Shown: positions 39,413-48,118, counted from the first letter of the stretch. The stretch: 64,000 nt of DNA from Microbacterium sp. ProA8 (GCF_039905635.1 NZ_CP157000.1:1488001-1552000), one strand, 5' to 3'. The notes: generated by a model from the letters alone, not told the origin. Numbers and translations: made by a program.

Positions 39413-40384
39413 GTGCGCATTCGCCCGCTCGCCGCCCTGTCCGTCGCCGCGATGTCGGCCCTCCTGCTGGCCGGCTGCGCCGGCTCCGCCGAGCCGGACG
39501 CCACTCCCAGCCCGTCGTCGAGTGCGGCCGCCTCGGACTGCGGACTCGATCCGCAGCCCGGCGCCGACTCCGACGCGATCACCGTCTCCGGAGCCGCCCC
39601 CGAACTCGCGGCCGAGGTCCCGGCCGATCTCGAGTTCGCGGAGCTCCAGCGGACCATCGCGGAAGATAGTGACGGTGAAGAGCTCGCGGTCGGGGAGCTC
39701 GTCTCCGGCCAGTACCTCATCATCGACCCGGCCACGGGCGAGGTCCTGCTCGACTCGGCCACCACCACGCCTGACGACTCGGGCCTGGTTCCGATCATCG
39801 TCGACGGCAACGGCATCTTCGGCAGCAGCGTGCTCTGCACGCCGCTCGGCTCCTCCACGGCGTTCACCATCCCCGGCTCCATGCTGGGCGAGGGCGCCGC
39901 CAATGCCGTCGTCATCGCGCAGTCGATCGACCAGCTGCCCACCGTCGCCACCGGCGCGGAGCAGGACCCGGTGGAAGGGATGCCGGAGGTCGAGCTCGAC
40001 GATGACGGCGCGCCGACGATCACGGTTCCCGACGAGGAGCCGCCGGCCGAGGTGCAGATGGCCGATCTCAAGCTCGGTGAGGGCGCGACCGTGGAGTCGG
40101 GCGACACCGTGTTCGTCCAGTACCGCGGCGTCAAGTGGTCGGACGGCACCGAGTTCGACTCCAGCTGGAGCCGCGGAACGCCCGCGCAGTTCCAGACGAC
40201 CGGCGTGGTCGCGGGCTTCCAGCAGGCGCTCGAGGGTCAGACGGTCGGCTCGCAGGTGCTCGTGGTGATCCCGCCGGCGGCCGGCTACGGCGAGGGCGAG
40301 ATCAACGACCAGGACCTCAAGGGCGAGACGCTCGTCTTCGTCATCGACATCCTGGGCGTTCAGCGCGCCGCCGCCGCCGAGTAG
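39413..40384 (+). CDS. FKBP-type peptidyl-prolyl isomerase lipoprotein
   Basis: A 323-residue exported lipoprotein. The signal peptide MRIRPLAALSVAAMSALL ends in lipobox LAGC with the lipidated Cys at 22. A Ser/Ala/Pro linker, a degenerate first FKBP-like domain (around FTIPGSMLGEG) and a C-terminal FKBP domain follow (GDTVFVQYRGVKWSDGTEFDSSW, VVAGFQQALEGQTVGSQVLVVIPPAAGYG). It should help fold proteins outside the membrane. GTG at 39413 has GAGG upstream and gives a standard signal peptide; ATG at 39368 with GGAG is an alternative adding 15 residues. Confidence 0.88.
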   Translation: MRIRPLAALSVAAMSALLLAGCAGSAEPDATPSPSSSAAASDCGLDPQPGADSDAITVSGAAPELAAEVPADLEFAELQRTIAEDSDGEELAVGELVSGQYLIIDPATGEVLLDSATTTPDDSGLVPIIVDGNGIFGSSVLCTPLGSSTAFTIPGSMLGEGAANAVVIAQSIDQLPTVATGAEQDPVEGMPEVELDDDGAPTITVPDEEPPAEVQMADLKLGEGATVESGDTVFVQYRGVKWSDGTEFDSSWSRGTPAQFQTTGVVAGFQQALEGQTVGSQVLVVIPPAAGYGEGEINDQDLKGETLVFVIDILGVQRAAAAE

Positions 40385-40422
40385 TCGACCCGCAGAGACG
40401 GCGACCGCATCCGGCCCGGCGA

Positions 40423-40428
40423 TAGGCT
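40423..40428 (+). promoter_or_regulatory. Leaderless -10 box (dxr)
   Basis: TAGGCT, exactly six bases before the dxr ATG at 40435. Confidence 0.55.
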
Positions 40429-40434
40429 GGCCGG

Positions 40435-41520
40435 ATGCGGCGCGTCCTGATCCTCGGCTCGACCGGTTCCATCGGCACGCAGGCGCTCGACGTCGTGCGG
40501 GCCAACCCCCGGCGGTTCGAGATCGTCGGCCTGGCTGCGGGCTCGGATCGCGCCGGGCTCGACGCGCAGGCGGCTGAGTTCGGAGTCGACAGCACGGCCC
40601 TTGGCGCGGTGGAGGCCGAGCAGCTGGTCCGCGATGTCGAGGCCGATGTCGTGCTCAACGGCATCACCGGCTCCGTCGGCCTCGGCCCGACTCTCGCGGC
40701 CCTCGAGACGGGCCGCATCCTCGCGCTCGCGAACAAGGAGTCGCTGATCGTGGGCGGCGACCTCGTCACCGCACTCGCGCGCCCCGGACAGATCGTGCCG
40801 GTCGACTCCGAGCACTCGGCGATCGCACAGGCGCTGCGGTCCGGCGAGCGCGGCGAGGTGCGCCGGCTCGTGCTGACGGCATCCGGCGGTCCGTTCCGGG
40901 GCCGCAGCCGCGCTTCGCTCGACGCCGTCACGCCCGCCGAGGCGCTCGCACATCCCACCTGGGACATGGGCCGCGTCGTGACGACGAATTCGGCGACGCT
41001 CGTCAACAAAGGGCTCGAGGTGATCGAGGCGCACCTTCTCTTCGGCGTCTCCTACTCGGACATCGACGTGGTGGTGCACCCGCAGTCGATCGTGCACTCG
41101 ATGGTCGAGTTCGTCGACGGATCCACGATCGCGCAGGCCTCGCCGCCCGACATGCGCCTGCCGATCTCGCTAGGGCTCGACTGGCCGAACCGCATCGCGG
41201 GTGTCGGCCGGCCGCTGGACTGGACGACGGCGACCTCGTGGACGTTCGAGCCCCTCGACGGCGCCGCGTTCCCCGCGGTGCGCCTGGCGAAGCAGGTCGG
41301 TCGCGCCGGCGGAACCTACCCCGCCGTGTTCAACGCCGCCAACGAGCAGGCCGTGGATGCCTTCCACGAGGGCCGGCTGAGCTTCCTCGGGATCATCGAT
41401 GTCATCGAGCGCGTCGTCGACGCCCACGACGCACCTGACGCGCTGACGCGGGCCGCGCTCGCCGACGCCGAGGATTGGGCTCGCCGCGCCGCCGACAAGG
41501 CGATCGCCGCAGCAGCCTGA
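40435..41520 (+). CDS. dxr: 1-deoxy-D-xylulose 5-phosphate reductoisomerase
   Basis: A 361-residue NADPH-dependent enzyme, second step of the MEP isoprenoid pathway. The nucleotide loop is [10 protein letters not shown] at 7-16; [10 protein letters not shown] and [12 protein letters not shown] bind substrate and metal; TASGGPFRG and [23 protein letters not shown] are the flexible loop and catalytic region. In many actinobacteria it is followed directly by the site-2 protease gene and ispG; here those lie 3.5 and 10 kb away on the same strand. Converges with the murE-like gene. Confidence 0.96.
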   Translation: MRRVLILGSTGSIGTQALDVVRANPRRFEIVGLAAGSDRAGLDAQAAEFGVDSTALGAVEAEQLVRDVEADVVLNGITGSVGLGPTLAALETGRILALANKESLIVGGDLVTALARPGQIVPVDSEHSAIAQALRSGERGEVRRLVLTASGGPFRGRSRASLDAVTPAEALAHPTWDMGRVVTTNSATLVNKGLEVIEAHLLFGVSYSDIDVVVHPQSIVHSMVEFVDGSTIAQASPPDMRLPISLGLDWPNRIAGVGRPLDWTTATSWTFEPLDGAAFPAVRLAKQVGRAGGTYPAVFNAANEQAVDAFHEGRLSFLGIIDVIERVVDAHDAPDALTRAALADAEDWARRAADKAIAAAA

Positions 41521-41552
41521 TCCCACGTCTCCAGAGAGGGGAAGGGAACGCC

Positions 41553-43217
41553 TCAGGCGTCGGGATACACCGGGCGGAGGGGGTCGGATGCCGGGGTCTC
41601 GTGCTCCGGGTACGGCACCGACCAGTGCGGCTCGGGCACGGGCCAGCCGGCCTCGCGCAAGGCGCGACGGGCCAGCTCCCGCGCCGAGTAGGGCGTGCGG
41701 ACGCCGCGGATGTCGCGATAGTCCTGGTGTCCGGGTCCGGCCCACAGGATCGCGTCGCCGTCGCCGACCAGGGCGACGGCCTCGATGATCGCGCGCTCGG
41801 GTGGGGAGTACTCGTGGATCTCGGCATCCGGCTGCGCCCGGCGTGCGCCCTCGACGAGGGTCGCGCGGATCGAATCGGGATCCTCGTGGCGCGGGTGGTG
41901 GTCGGTGATGACGAGGATGTCGCTGCCCTCGACCCCCGTGCGCCCCATGTCGTGCCGCTTCGTGGCGTCGCGGTCGCCGTCGGCGCCGAACAGCATGACG
42001 ACCTTGCCGGGTGTCACCCGGCGCACCGCGGCGAGCGTCTTCTCGAACGCGTCGGGCGAGTGCCCGAAGTCGACGTAGACAGCCGGGCCCGTCTCTCCCG
42101 AGACCAGCTCGGTGCGCCCCGGCAGGTAGGCCTCGATGCGCTCGCCGTCGAGCGCCGCCACGAGCCGCTCCCATGCGTAGCCGCCCTCCAGGATCATCAC
42201 GATCGCGAGGCCGGCGTTGGCGGCCATGTGGCGTCCGATCACCGGGACGAGGGTCGTCAGGGTGCGGCCGTCGCGGGCCGTGAGGCGGAACTCGGTGCCG
42301 ACCTGTCGCTCGTCGAGGATGTCGACGACCCAGTCCGCGGCGGCCGCGGCATCCGGATCCGAGGCGAGGGCGGGCGTGCCCACCGTGACCGTCGGTACCT
42401 CGCTGCGCGCCACGACCTCCGCGCCGGGTTCCGAGTCGATGCAGACGACGGCGCGGCGCGCGCGGTCGGGACGGAAGAGCGGCAGCTTCGCCTCGAAGTA
42501 CTCGCGCATGTCGGCGTAGTCGTCGAGGTGGTCGTGGGTGAGGTTGGTGAAGCCGGCCACGTCGAACACGATGCCGTCGACGCGACGGCGGCTGAGCGCC
42601 TGCGCGCTCACCTCGACCGCGACGGCCTCGACGCCGCGCTCGCGCATGAGGGCGAGGAGGGCGTGCATCTCGTAGGCCTCGGGCGTCGTCAGCCGCGAGA
42701 CCACGATCTGGCCGGCGATGTGGCGTTCGGCGGTGGAGGAGAGGCCGGTGGTCGCCCCGAGCTGGCCGAGGATGCCCTCGAGCAGGTGCGAGACGCTCGT
42801 CTTGCCGTTGGTGCCGGTCGTGCCGAACAGGAGGGGCAGGTCGTCGTCGCGGCCCGTGCTGTACACCCACGCCGACAGCTCGCCGAGCAGACCTCGGGGG
42901 TTGTCGACCAGCACCACCGGCAGCCCGCTCGCGGCGGCGACGTCGGCGCCGGCGGCGTCGGTCACGACCGCGACGGCGCCCTTCTCAGCCGCCATCGCGG
43001 CGAACTCCGCGCCGTGGCGATTGACGCCCTGGACGGCGACGAAGACGTCGCCCGGGCGAAGATCGGCGGTGGCGAGGGTGATGCCGGTGAGTGCGACGTC
43101 GGCGAGGTCGCCGCGGACATCGACGGCGAAGCGCGCCGCGAGATCCGCGAGGGAGTGAGTCGGCGGCGCGTCGGGGCGGAGTACCGGGGGCAGGTTGGAA
43201 GGCGCGTCGGTCGGCAT
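41553..43217 (-). CDS. MurE-like Mur ligase (UDP-MurNAc-tripeptide synthetase paralogue)
   Basis: A 554-residue Mur ligase with MurE domain order. The ATP loop FGTTGTNGKT is at 131-140, the carbamylated-lysine region REYFEAKLPLF contains K244, and VPVIGRHMAANAGLAIVM starts the third domain. At the position of the DNPR motif that selects meso-diaminopimelate, this protein reads DHHPRHEDP (439-447), so its amino acid substrate cannot be assumed. It lies outside any dcw cluster and has no mur neighbours. Microbacteriaceae build B-type peptidoglycan with unusual third residues, so this may be a specialised or second MurE. ATG at 43217; upstream in-frame sequence is repeat DNA. Confidence 0.82.
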   Translation of the reverse strand: MPTDAPSNLPPVLRPDAPPTHSLADLAARFAVDVRGDLADVALTGITLATADLRPGDVFVAVQGVNRHGAEFAAMAAEKGAVAVVTDAAGADVAAASGLPVVLVDNPRGLLGELSAWVYSTGRDDDLPLLFGTTGTNGKTSVSHLLEGILGQLGATTGLSSTAERHIAGQIVVSRLTTPEAYEMHALLALMRERGVEAVAVEVSAQALSRRRVDGIVFDVAGFTNLTHDHLDDYADMREYFEAKLPLFRPDRARRAVVCIDSEPGAEVVARSEVPTVTVGTPALASDPDAAAAADWVVDILDERQVGTEFRLTARDGRTLTTLVPVIGRHMAANAGLAIVMILEGGYAWERLVAALDGERIEAYLPGRTELVSGETGPAVYVDFGHSPDAFEKTLAAVRRVTPGKVVMLFGADGDRDATKRHDMGRTGVEGSDILVITDHHPRHEDPDSIRATLVEGARRAQPDAEIHEYSPPERAIIEAVALVGDGDAILWAGPGHQDYRDIRGVRTPYSARELARRALREAGWPVPEPHWSVPYPEHETPASDPLRPVYPDA

Positions 43218-43327
43218 GGCGCATCCATCTTCGCACGGCGCCCGCGCCCCGACGGGCGTCGGATCGAGGGCGTGGGGGAGGCGGCGAGACAAAACGCCTC
43301 GAGTCAACGGACTGCGCCGGGTGCGGG

Positions 43328-43446
43328 GCGTTTCGTCTCGCTCGTTCCTCGCTCGCTCAACGACCGGGGCCAGTTGCAGCGTCTCGTTTCGCTCGCTCAA
43401 CGACCGGGGCCCGTGCAGCGTTTCGTCCCCCCGCCCGACGACCGGG
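43328..43446. repeat. Degenerate tandem array of about 40-bp repeats
   Basis: Three decaying units share GCGTTTCGT/GCGTCTCGT starts and ACGACCGGG ends. The 23 bases 43349-43371 and 43389-43411 are identical, 40 bases apart; the third unit at 43415-43446 is partial. The 12-mer TTCGCTCGCTCA at 43388-43399 also occurs, inverted, at 450-461. The 274-base gap otherwise contains only the ycnI terminator. Confidence 0.75.
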
Positions 43447-43447
43447 A

Positions 43448-43483
43448 AGCCCCCGCGGGCCACGGCGTGGCACCGCGGGGGCT
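43448..43483 (-). terminator. Terminator of ycnI-like gene
   Basis: Perfect 11-bp arms AGCCCCCGCGG / CCGCGGGGGCT with a nested GCCAC/GTGGC stem lie nine bases after the ycnI-like stop on minus. Confidence 0.65.
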
Positions 43484-43491
43484 CGGGCGGG

Positions 43492-44202
43492 TCAGGCCTT
43501 TCGGCGTCCGCGCACCAGGACGATCACGAGCGCTGCGAGTCCGGCGGCGAGCCCGCCGGCGGCGAGCCAGCGCGCCACCGGGTCGGGGGAGGAGACGGAT
43601 GCCGCATCCCCCGTACCCGACGAGGCCGCGGCATCCTCGTCGGACGTGTGCTCGGTGGCCCCGGCGGTGTCGTGGCCGGTGTCGGCCGCGACGGCGCCCA
43701 CCTCGACCAGCGGCGCCGGCGCGTCGAGGTCGTCAGGATCCTCCCCCTCTTCGGCGATCTGCGTCCACGCCGTCTCGCCCTCGGCGCACGTCTGGGTCAC
43801 CGGGAAGGCGAGCGTCGTGCCGGCCGCGTCCTCGGTGAAGAGCACATCCATCGAGACGGTCGCCTTGAGGCCGTCCTCGACGGGAGTGGCGGCGGTGTAG
43901 ACGACGCGGGTCGGCACGCCGTCCGCGCCGAGTTCGCGCGTGATGCTCCAGCCGCCCTGGACAGCCGGCGTCACGTTGCCGACTCCGTCGGGGATGTCGA
44001 TGGCAAGCGCGGTCGTGGGGGAGCCGTCGCAGCCGTGCGAGAACGAGAACGCGAGCGTCTCGGTGCCGCCGGCGGACGCCGTCCCGGGGTTCACGTGGAC
44101 GTGCGCGGAGGCGGCGAGCGGAACACCGAGCGCCAGGGCGAGACCGGCGGTCGCACCGATCGCGATGCGGCGGCTGCGGGACAGGGGGGAGTGCATGGTC
44201 AT
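43492..44202 (-). CDS. YcnI-like (DUF1775) exported copper-associated protein
   Basis: A 236-residue exported, membrane-anchored protein. The signal peptide ends in ASA, leaving mature N-terminus H34 in HVHVNPGTAS; an N-terminal histidine is the copper ligand known for Bacillus YcnI. The DUF1775 core includes LAFSFSHGCDGSPTTALAIDIPDGV and a late pair of conserved Cys/Trp (TCAEGETAWTQIAEEGE). The C-terminus has a Ser/Asp/Thr-rich linker, one membrane helix and RGRRKA. ATG at 44202. It is downstream of a His-rich membrane protein gene on the same strand, likely co-transcribed. Confidence 0.85.
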   Translation of the reverse strand: MTMHSPLSRSRRIAIGATAGLALALGVPLAASAHVHVNPGTASAGGTETLAFSFSHGCDGSPTTALAIDIPDGVGNVTPAVQGGWSITRELGADGVPTRVVYTAATPVEDGLKATVSMDVLFTEDAAGTTLAFPVTQTCAEGETAWTQIAEEGEDPDDLDAPAPLVEVGAVAADTGHDTAGATEHTSDEDAAASSGTGDAASVSSPDPVARWLAAGGLAAGLAALVIVLVRGRRKA

Positions 44203-44338
44203 GAGTGTGCTTTCGTCTTTCGTCGGGGTGGTCGGCGCGGACGGCCGACCGACGCATCGCGGCGAGTGCGCGTACGCGAGTGAACCCGGCGCGCGCATCG
44301 GACGCGGCCGGCGACGGGTGCGGCGCGCGAGGCGCCGC

Positions 44339-44902
44339 TCAGACGAAGGCGGGCGGTCCGCGCCGGGAGACGTCGGACAGGAGGATGCGCGGAGGCGCGC
44401 CGAGGGCGCGTGACTGCGAGGCAGTGAGCCTGGGCGCGGCCACGCGCGGCGCGATGCCCCGGAGCCGCGTGAAGATCGATCGGATGCCGCTGCCCAGGGC
44501 GCGCAGCATCCGCTCTCCGCCGTGGAGTGCCAGGAGGGTGCCGAACGCGGCGAGCACATGGGCGGCGAGCATCGGGGCGTCGGGGACGACGACGGCGCTC
44601 AGATCGCCGCCGAGGTGGGTCACATGGTGCCCGTGCAGGGCCGCCGCATCCGCGTCTGCCGTGACGGCGAAGGCGAGGTGGAAGAGCGCCTGGCTCGCCA
44701 GCACGGTCGCACCCACCCGCCACGCGGACAGGCGCCGCCCGATCACGCCGACCGCGAACGGCGAGGCGAGGACGCCGACGGCGGCCACCAGCGCGGGGGA
44801 GGGCGCTCCGCCGCCCGCGAGCGTGTGGGCGGTGGCGGCGACGACGGTCGCACCCCAGGCGGCGGCAGTGCCGCGCAGCGCGCGCACATGGCGTGGGGTC
44901 AC
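44339..44902 (-). CDS. Polytopic membrane protein, probable YcnI partner
   Basis: A 187-residue protein with about four membrane helices and a histidine-rich loop (ALHGHHVTHLGGDL) plus further membrane His and Met residues, which would suit metal handling. The C-terminal 50 residues are basic and soluble. I do not recognise a named family; its position directly before the ycnI-like gene suggests a copper-related role. GTG start with GAGGAGG just upstream and TAGGCT at 44920-44925 on minus. Confidence 0.65.
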   Translation of the reverse strand: MTPRHVRALRGTAAAWGATVVAATAHTLAGGGAPSPALVAAVGVLASPFAVGVIGRRLSAWRVGATVLASQALFHLAFAVTADADAAALHGHHVTHLGGDLSAVVVPDAPMLAAHVLAAFGTLLALHGGERMLRALGSGIRSIFTRLRGIAPRVAAPRLTASQSRALGAPPRILLSDVSRRGPPAFV

Positions 44903-44919
44903 GGCTCCTCCTCGTCTCG

Positions 44920-44925
44920 AGCCTA
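44920..44925 (-). promoter_or_regulatory. -10 box of the membrane protein/ycnI-like unit
   Basis: TAGGCT on minus, 17 bases before the GTG at 44902, with GAGGAGG between them; a short-leadered promoter. Confidence 0.45.
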
Positions 44926-44985
44926 GGGGAGGAGCGCGACACCGCTCGCGTGCACCGTCACACCCAACTCAAAGCATCACGCGGG

Positions 44986-44991
44986 TACCGT
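44986..44991 (+). promoter_or_regulatory. Leaderless -10 box (site-2 protease)
   Basis: TACCGT, exactly six bases before the GTG at 44998, supporting that start over upstream in-frame codons. Confidence 0.5.
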
Positions 44992-44997
44992 GGGCGT

Positions 44998-46293
44998 GTG
45001 GAGATCCTCGCGTTCGTCATCGGTGTCGTGCTCATGGTCGTGGGCCTCGCCGTGTCGATCGCGCTGCACGAGCTCGGCCACCTGTGGCCCGCCAAGAAGT
45101 TCGGCGTCCGCGTCGGTCAGTACATGATCGGCTTCGGGCCCACGCTGTGGTCGCGCCGCTTCCGCGGCACCGAGTACGGCTTCAAGGCCTTCCCGCTGGG
45201 CGGCTACATCTCGATGGCGGGGATGTATCCGCCCTCTCCCCAGGCCGCGACCCGAGGTGGACGCGCCGCCGGCGGCTTCTTCGCCACGATGGTGCAGGAC
45301 GCCCGCGACGCCAACGACGAAACGGTGCACGGGGACGACGACGCACACGTCTTCTACCGGCTGCCCGTCTGGAAGCGCATCGTCGTGATGCTCGGCGGCC
45401 CGACCATGAACCTCCTGTTCGCGATGGTCCTGTTCGCGATCCTCCTGACCGGCATCGGCGTGCAGACCGCGACGACCACCGTGGCCCGGCTCTCGGAGTG
45501 CGTCCCGACGACGAGCTCGAGCGAATGCGCCGAGTCCGCGCCGGCCGCCCCCGCCGAGGAGGCGGGCATCCAGGCCGGCGACACGATCGTGTCCATCGAC
45601 GGGGAGCCGGTCGCCGACTTCGACGAGGCGTCCGCCATCATCCGCTCCTCACCCGGCGAGCAGCTGACGTTCGTCGTCGAGCGCGACGGCACCGAGCAGA
45701 CCCTGCAGGTGACGCCCGCGACGATCCAGGCCGAGGTGACCTCAGCCGACGGCACGACGACCACCGAGGAGGTCGGCTTCGTCGGCATCGGCCCATCCGT
45801 CGACTACGTCACGCAGCCGATCTGGGCCGGACCGCAGATGGCGCTGCAGAACGTCGGAGCCGTCGCGGGGATCATCTGGCAGCTTCCCGCGAAGGTGTGG
45901 GAGACGGGCGTCGACCTCGTCACCGGCGAAGAGCGCGACCCGAACGGCCCGCTCAGCATCGTGGGGGCCGGGCGGCTCTCGGGCGAGGTGGCCGCAGCGG
46001 ACTCGCCGGTCCTGAACCGGGTCGCCGGCTTCCTCTCGCTCCTGGCGTCGCTCAACATCGCCCTCTTCGTCTTCAACCTCATCCCGCTGCTGCCGCTGGA
46101 CGGCGGGCACGTCGCCGTCGCGCTGTGGGACGGTCTCAAGCGCGCATGGGCGAAGCTGTTCAACCGGCCGCCGCCGAAGCCGGTCGATGCGACCAAGCTC
46201 GTGCCGGTCACCTTCGCCGTCTTCATCGCGCTGCTCGTCATGGGCGGCATCCTGATCCTCGCCGACCTCTTCAACCCGGTCTCGCTGATCTGA
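44998..46293 (+). CDS. rip1: Site-2 intramembrane metalloprotease (M50, RseP/Rip1 type)
   Basis: A 431-residue membrane protease. The zinc motif HELGH is at 24-28 in the first helix, a PDZ domain follows (EEAGIQAGDTIVSIDGEPVADFDEASAIIRSSPGEQLTFVVERDG), and the second zinc ligand is in NLIPLLPLDGGHVAVAL. Such enzymes cleave membrane-embedded anti-sigma factors and signal peptides. In this window candidate clients include the membrane partner of the ECF sigma gene at 58500; this is only inference. It is placed between dxr and ispG as in other actinobacteria, with extra genes inserted. Confidence 0.92.
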   Translation: MEILAFVIGVVLMVVGLAVSIALHELGHLWPAKKFGVRVGQYMIGFGPTLWSRRFRGTEYGFKAFPLGGYISMAGMYPPSPQAATRGGRAAGGFFATMVQDARDANDETVHGDDDAHVFYRLPVWKRIVVMLGGPTMNLLFAMVLFAILLTGIGVQTATTTVARLSECVPTTSSSECAESAPAAPAEEAGIQAGDTIVSIDGEPVADFDEASAIIRSSPGEQLTFVVERDGTEQTLQVTPATIQAEVTSADGTTTTEEVGFVGIGPSVDYVTQPIWAGPQMALQNVGAVAGIIWQLPAKVWETGVDLVTGEERDPNGPLSIVGAGRLSGEVAAADSPVLNRVAGFLSLLASLNIALFVFNLIPLLPLDGGHVAVALWDGLKRAWAKLFNRPPPKPVDATKLVPVTFAVFIALLVMGGILILADLFNPVSLI

Positions 46294-46354
46294 CGCCGGG
46301 TGCCTCGGCCTTCCTGAGGATCTTCGCCTGCGTTCTGAGGAATCTTCGTCGTCC

Positions 46355-46360
46355 TGTCGA
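46355..46360 (+). promoter_or_regulatory. Possible ECF42-type -35 element
   Basis: TGTCGA lies 62 bases before the DGPF gene start. TGTCGA is the -35 described for ECF42 promoters in Streptomyces. A matching -10 (CGAC/CGTC) at normal spacing is not clear; only CGTT occurs 13 bases on. The 128-base gap also has a direct repeat, CTGAGGATCTTCG at 46314-46326 and CTGAGGAATCTTCG at 46335-46348. Confidence 0.3.
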
Positions 46361-46421
46361 AATCGGCCTTGTCCGTTCGCTGTGGGGATGCAACGGTTCC
46401 ACTGATGAAAGGACGACGACC

Positions 46422-46787
46422 GTGAAGTACGTGATCATGTTCACCTCGACACCGGAGCTCGACGACGCCGTGCCCGAGGAACGCGCCAAAGAGGTGTACG
46501 GGCGGATCTGGGACTGGTTCCAGACCAACTCCGACAAGATCTCCGACGGCGGCGCCGAGCTGATGCCGGTCTCGACGGCGACGACCGTGAAGTACGGGCC
46601 GGACGGGCCGGTCGTCGTCGACGGCCCGTTCTCGGAGGCCAAGGAGGTCGTCGGCGGGTTCAGCGTGCTGGACGTTCCCGACCTCGACGACGCGATCGCC
46701 CTGGTCAAGACCTGGCCCTCGATGGAGCTGCCCGGCATCGCGATCGAGATCCGCCCCATGGTGACCGACTACAGCCAGTTCGAGTGA
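46422..46787 (+). CDS. YCII/DGPF-domain protein
   Basis: A 121-residue protein with the DGPF signature VVVDGPFSEAKEVVGGFSVLDVPDLDDAIALVKTWPS. DGPF proteins are small ferredoxin-like folds genetically linked to ECF42 sigma factors, and expression of such proteins by the sigma is known in Streptomyces. Function is otherwise unknown. GTG start with AAAGGA upstream; the TGA stop overlaps the sigma ATG by one base (TGATG). Confidence 0.9.
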   Translation: MKYVIMFTSTPELDDAVPEERAKEVYGRIWDWFQTNSDKISDGGAELMPVSTATTVKYGPDGPVVVDGPFSEAKEVVGGFSVLDVPDLDDAIALVKTWPSMELPGIAIEIRPMVTDYSQFE

Positions 46788-48118
46788 TGGCCGAACGGGT
46801 CCCCGCGCCTCCTCCGGACGCCGCCGGCGCGCCGTACGGAGATCCCGGGCGCGTGGGCCCGGCCGCGGTCGGCCCGCACGCGGATGACCCGGACGCGGGG
46901 GAGCACGTCGCGGCATCCGACCGCCTGCTCGCCGCGGTGGTGCGCGAGGAGTCCGCGCGCATCACCGCGGCGCTCACCCTGTCGTTCGGCAGCTTCGACA
47001 TCGCCGAGGAGGCCGTGGCCGAGGCGGTGGAGGAGGGGCTGCGCGACTGGCGGGCGCGGGGCATCCCGCCGAAGCCCGGCGCCTGGCTGATGCAGGCGGC
47101 ACGGCACAACGCGCTGGATCGGGTCCGCCGGGACCGCGTGCTGCGAGACCGCGTGCTGCCGGACCGCGCCACGCTGCTCGCACCGGGGACGTCGGCCGGC
47201 GGGGCGGCGGCCGACGAGCGGCTGCCGCTGCTGTTCGGCTGCTGCCACCCGGCGCTCGCACCTGATGCGCAGCTCGCCCTGACCCTGCGGGCGGTGTGCG
47301 GGCTGACCACCGCGCAGATCGCCCGGGCGACGTTCTCGACCGAGGCGACCACCGGACAGCGGATCTCGCGCGCGAAGCGCAAGATCGCCGCCAGCGGCAT
47401 CCCGCTGCGGGTTCCCGAAGGGGCGGACGCCGCCGCGCGGCTCGACCTCGTGCTCACCATCGTGTCGGTGATGTACAGCGAGGCGCACTTCGTGCCGGGA
47501 GCGGATGCCGCGGCCGACCGCGATCTCGCCGATGACGCGCTGTGGCTGGCGCGGGTGGTCGCCGAGGCCCTGCCGCGTGCCGCCGAGGCGCAGGGCGTCC
47601 TGGCGCTCCTGCAGTTCCATCGCGCCCGGGAATCCGCGCGGTCGGTGGACGGGGAGCTGGTGCTCCTGGCCGACCAGGACCGCTCGCGGTGGGACGCCGC
47701 ACTCCTCCGGAAGGCGCATGAGTCCCTCGAGCGCGCCGCACGGCTGCGCCGTCCGGGACGCTGGCAGCTGCACGCGGCGATCGCCGCGTGCCACGCGGAT
47801 GCCCCGGACGCACCGTCGACCGACTGGCTGCAGGTGCTGACGCTCTACGACATGCTGCTCGCCTACGATCGCTCGCCGGTGGTGCGGCTCAATCGCGCCG
47901 TCGCGCTGGCCCGGGTCGAGGGGCCGGCCGTCGCACTCGCCGAGGTCGAGGGGCTGGAGGCTCCGCTGGCGCGGTCGCACCTCTGGCACGCCCTGCGCGC
48001 GTCGCTGCTGCGGGAGCTCGGCCGCGACGACGAAGCTCTCGCTGCGGACGTCCGCGCGCTCGAGCTCACGGCGAACGAGGCCGAGCGGCGCCTGCTCGCA
48101 GCCCGCGCCGGCCGCTGA
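46787..48118 (+). CDS. ECF42-type RNA polymerase sigma factor with C-terminal extension
   Basis: A 443-residue ECF sigma. Region 2 (AALTLSFGSFDIAEEAVAEAVEEGLRDW, LMQAARHNALDRVRRDR) and region 4 (LTTAQIARATFSTEATTGQRISRAKRKI) are followed by about 200 residues of helical, TPR-like DUF6596-type sequence (DWLQVLTLYDMLLAYDRSPVVRLNRAVALARVEG). This extension and the DGPF gene directly upstream define the ECF42 group, which has no anti-sigma factor and whose C-terminal domain is needed for activity. ATG 46787 is coupled to the DGPF stop. Confidence 0.9.
   Translation: MAERVPAPPPDAAGAPYGDPGRVGPAAVGPHADDPDAGEHVAASDRLLAAVVREESARITAALTLSFGSFDIAEEAVAEAVEEGLRDWRARGIPPKPGAWLMQAARHNALDRVRRDRVLRDRVLPDRATLLAPGTSAGGAAADERLPLLFGCCHPALAPDAQLALTLRAVCGLTTAQIARATFSTEATTGQRISRAKRKIAASGIPLRVPEGADAAARLDLVLTIVSVMYSEAHFVPGADAAADRDLADDALWLARVVAEALPRAAEAQGVLALLQFHRARESARSVDGELVLLADQDRSRWDAALLRKAHESLERAARLRRPGRWQLHAAIAACHADAPDAPSTDWLQVLTLYDMLLAYDRSPVVRLNRAVALARVEGPAVALAEVEGLEAPLARSHLWHALRASLLRELGRDDEALAADVRALELTANEAERRLLAARAGR

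Noticed and set aside
42894..42905. DNPR in the MurE-like protein at residues 105-108 as the substrate motif
   Set aside because: It lies in the N-terminal domain before the ATP loop; the specificity position in the third domain reads HHPR.
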